NCBI GenBank assembly: GCA_946480685.1
Contig: CAMLLI010000227.1
Coordinates: 1 to 6,912, forward strand
DNA: 6,912 bases
Source: an uncultured Flammeovirgaceae bacterium
GTDB lineage: Bacteria; Bacteroidota; Bacteroidia; Cytophagales; Cyclobacteriaceae
Reading direction: 5' to 3'
Below, in pieces: positions 5,300-6,912 of the stretch. The stretch's first letter is position 1. Each line of letters opens with the position of its first letter. The translations under genes were made by a program, and so were the position numbers. Under the pieces are notes generated by a model. That model saw only the letters and a program-made list of their open reading frames with translations. It did not search any database and was not told the DNA's origin.

Positions 5300-6535
5300 A
5301 TGGAAAGAGAAAATCGCTCGCTTAAAGAACTTTTTCAACAGGAGTTCCGCAAAATGGTTGCTGTTATCAGTAAACAATTCGGGTTGCAACATATTGAACT
5401 GGCCGAAGATATTGTTAGCGAAACATTTTTGCTGGCAGCCGAAACATGGGGCATGAAAGGAATTCCTGAAAATCCAACGGCATGGCTGTATGTGGTTGCC
5501 AAACAAAAAACACTATATCATTTCAGAAGAAATAAAATCTATGAAGAGAAAGTTGTTCCCGAACTAACGGGTGCATCCGTGAAAGCGGAAGAGACCGATT
5601 TCTCAACTCAAAATATTCGCGACAGTCAGCTGCAAATGCTGTTTGCTATTTGTACACCGGCTATTGCCAGCGAAGCGCAGATAGGCCTGGCGTTGCGTAT
5701 ACTCTGCGGCTTTGGTATTGATGAAATTGCAGAGGCATTTCTCACCAATAAAGAGACAATCAATAAACGGTTGTTCCGCGCAAAGGAAAAACTTCGCGAA
5801 GAGAAAATTAAAATGGAGTTGCCTCCGGAAAACGAAGTATCAAGCCGGCTCAGTAATGTATTGCATATACTATATCTGCTCTTTACGGAAGGTTACTATT
5901 CCAAGACACAAAATGCCATCTTGCGAAAAGACCTTTGCCTGGAAGCACTGCGTCTATGCCTGATGTTAACAGAATATAAACTTACTGACCAGCCACAAAC
6001 CAATGCATTGCTTGCGCTCATGTGCTTTCACGCTTCGCGGTTTAATGCACGACAGACGAGTGAAGACGCATTGATACTATATGAAGATCAGAATGAAGCA
6101 CTCTGGGATCAGGCGCTGATCCAGCAAGGTGTATATTTCCTGGATCGCTCTGCACAAGGCGAAGAAATAACATCCTACCACCTTGAAGCGCACATTGCTT
6201 ACTGGCACTGTATAAAAGAAGACACGCTGGAAAAATGGACAGATATACTATACTTATACGATCAGCTTTTAACCATCAACTACTCTCCCAGTGTCGCGCT
6301 TAACCGGGCGTTTGCCTTATATAAAGTACGCGGTGCACAGGCCGCGCTGAAAGAAGCCGAACAACTTCAATTAGTGCATAATCATTTTTACTTTATCTTG
6401 TTGGGAGAACTATATAAGGAGATCGATACAAAAAAAGCCAGATTAAATTTTGAACGGGCATGGTCACTGGCCAAAACAGAAACAGAAAAACAAGACATTC
6501 AACAAAAAATTGATAGTCTGCTACAGTTAGAGTAA
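5300..6535 (+). CDS. ECF sigma factor, ECF42 type, with long C-terminal extension
   Basis: A 411-residue sigma-70 family factor, about twice the length of a minimal ECF factor. Region 2 spans about 10-80: AEDIVSETFLLAAETW (35-50) and the NPTAWLYVVAKQKTLYHFRR stretch (58-77), whose P-x-A-W-L-Y pattern is typical of ECF42. Region 4 is at about 126-168, with the recognition HTH in GFGIDEIAEAFLTNKETINK (137-156) and RLFRAKEKLR. From about 180 the C-terminal extension (DUF6596 and TPR-like helices) shows its usual landmarks: VLHILYLLFTEGYYS (187-201), SYHLEAHIAYWH (292-303) and SPSVALNRAFAL (329-340). ECF42 factors generally lack a cognate anti-sigma factor, and none is seen here; the extension is thought to control activity. 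The ATG at 5300 is preferred over a TTG at 5288, which lies inside the hairpin. Its partner DGPF gene is directly upstream. It likely directs RNA polymerase to this block or to related DGPF genes, which is inference. Confidence 0.93.
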   Translation: MERENRSLKELFQQEFRKMVAVISKQFGLQHIELAEDIVSETFLLAAETWGMKGIPENPTAWLYVVAKQKTLYHFRRNKIYEEKVVPELTGASVKAEETDFSTQNIRDSQLQMLFAICTPAIASEAQIGLALRILCGFGIDEIAEAFLTNKETINKRLFRAKEKLREEKIKMELPPENEVSSRLSNVLHILYLLFTEGYYSKTQNAILRKDLCLEALRLCLMLTEYKLTDQPQTNALLALMCFHASRFNARQTSEDALILYEDQNEALWDQALIQQGVYFLDRSAQGEEITSYHLEAHIAYWHCIKEDTLEKWTDILYLYDQLLTINYSPSVALNRAFALYKVRGAQAALKEAEQLQLVHNHFYFILLGELYKEIDTKKARLNFERAWSLAKTETEKQDIQQKIDSLLQLE

Positions 6536-6542
6536 GTATAGA

Positions 6543-6581
6543 GTGTATGAATACCAAGAAACAAATCCAGTATTCACACAC
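6543..6581. terminator. Bidirectional hairpin between sigma gene and alkene reductase
   Basis: GTGTATGAATAC (6543-6554) pairs with GTATTCACACAC (6570-6581) over 12 positions with one A-C mismatch, leaving a 15-nt loop. It sits between the stops of two convergent genes (6535 and 6595), where a shared terminator is expected. The loop is long and there is no clean T-run, so the efficiency is uncertain. Confidence 0.55.
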
Positions 6582-6594
6582 GCCATCATCTTTA

Positions 6595-6912
6595 TCACGC
6601 CAGAACATTTGCCTGTGCAAAAGCGTAGTCAGTGTAGCCTTTACTGTCAGCGGTATAAAAGGTATTGGGATCTGACTCCTGCAGTGCTATACCATGCTTT
6701 AATCGATAATCGAGATCGGGGTTGGCAATGAACGGTGTTCCAAACGATACCATATCAGCTTCACCGTTGCGCAGAACCTGTTCCGCACGTTCGCGTGTAT
6801 ACCCTCCGTTGAGAATGACCAGGTTACCAAATGCGTTACGAATCGATTTCAACAGCGATAGCCCTTCATCGGAAGTACGTGCGGCATAGTCGATAACATG
6901 TAAATATAGTAT
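6595..6912 (-). CDS. Alkene reductase (Old Yellow Enzyme family), C-terminal part
   Basis: The last 105 residues of an FMN-dependent ene-reductase of the NemA/OYE type, which uses NAD(P)H to reduce activated C=C bonds such as those of enones, maleimides or nitro compounds. The reading frame continues to the window edge (beginning ILYLHVID), so roughly the first two thirds of a ~360-residue (beta/alpha)8 barrel is outside. Diagnostic stretches are the NGGYTRERAEQVL segment after the seventh barrel strand, VSFGTPFIANPDLDYRL at the eighth strand (cofactor phosphate region), and the tail FYTADSKGYTDYAFAQ, typical of this class. The position after FG, usually Arg, is Thr here (codon at 6736-6738). 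The gene is convergent with the sigma factor, with a hairpin between the two stops, so it is probably a separate transcription unit. Its active-site and substrate-binding residues upstream cannot be checked. Confidence 0.92.
   Translation of the reverse strand: MLYLHVIDYAARTSDEGLSLLKSIRNAFGNLVILNGGYTRERAEQVLRNGEADMVSFGTPFIANPDLDYRLKHGIALQESDPNTFYTADSKGYTDYAFAQANVLA

Noticed and set aside
5177..5506. 109-codon open frame on the minus strand across the DGPF and sigma genes
   Set aside because: It runs antisense through two well-supported genes and the hairpin, and its translation resembles no known family.

Overview
The window looks like chromosomal DNA from a Bacteroidota bacterium (Cytophagales/Chitinophagales-like). 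This rests on A-rich leaders such as those before 1790 and 4904 instead of strong Shine-Dalgarno sites, on promoter candidates of the TTTG / TAnnTTTG type, on a membrane-embedded AraC regulator of a kind common in that phylum, and on moderate GC with very frequent TATAT/TATAC words and ATA isoleucine codons. The genus cannot be fixed from sequence reading alone. I see no tRNA, rRNA, CRISPR array, insertion sequence or phage gene.

Layout. (1) 5-499, +: a small SRPBCC (AHSA1-like) ligand-binding protein, closed by a perfect hairpin at 521-551. (2) 565-1569, -: an AraC-type regulator with about seven N-terminal membrane helices, divergent from (3) 1790-2671, +: a classical short-chain dehydrogenase/reductase. 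Their 220-bp shared upstream region holds repeats and a candidate promoter. (4) After a hairpin at 2771-2801, 2833-3639, +: a soluble AraC regulator. (5) 3699-4142, -: a five-helix YdcZ-type DMT-family membrane protein with a good Bacteroidota-type promoter. (6) A three-gene + strand block: an AhpD-like carboxymuconolactone decarboxylase-family protein (4380-4841), a YCII/DGPF-domain protein (4904-5242) and a long ECF sigma factor of the ECF42 type (5300-6535). (7) 6595-6912, -: the C-terminal part of an Old Yellow Enzyme-type alkene reductase that runs off the window.

How the genes may work together. The DGPF protein next to an ECF sigma factor with a long C-terminal extension is the known ECF42 arrangement. 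The AhpD-like gene in the same block is the kind of partner usually linked to ECF41 sigma factors, so the block mixes both partner types. The SDR sits between two AraC regulators, either of which could control it. SDR, AhpD-like protein, alkene reductase and small exporter-like protein together suggest an accessory neighbourhood for small reactive or redox-active molecules, but this is inference from gene families. The most notable non-coding signal is a 12-bp perfect terminator-like stem ending 9 nt before the sigma factor ATG. I did not find a clearly new biological system; the best candidates are the mixed ECF41/ECF42-type partner set and the hairpin in front of the sigma gene.
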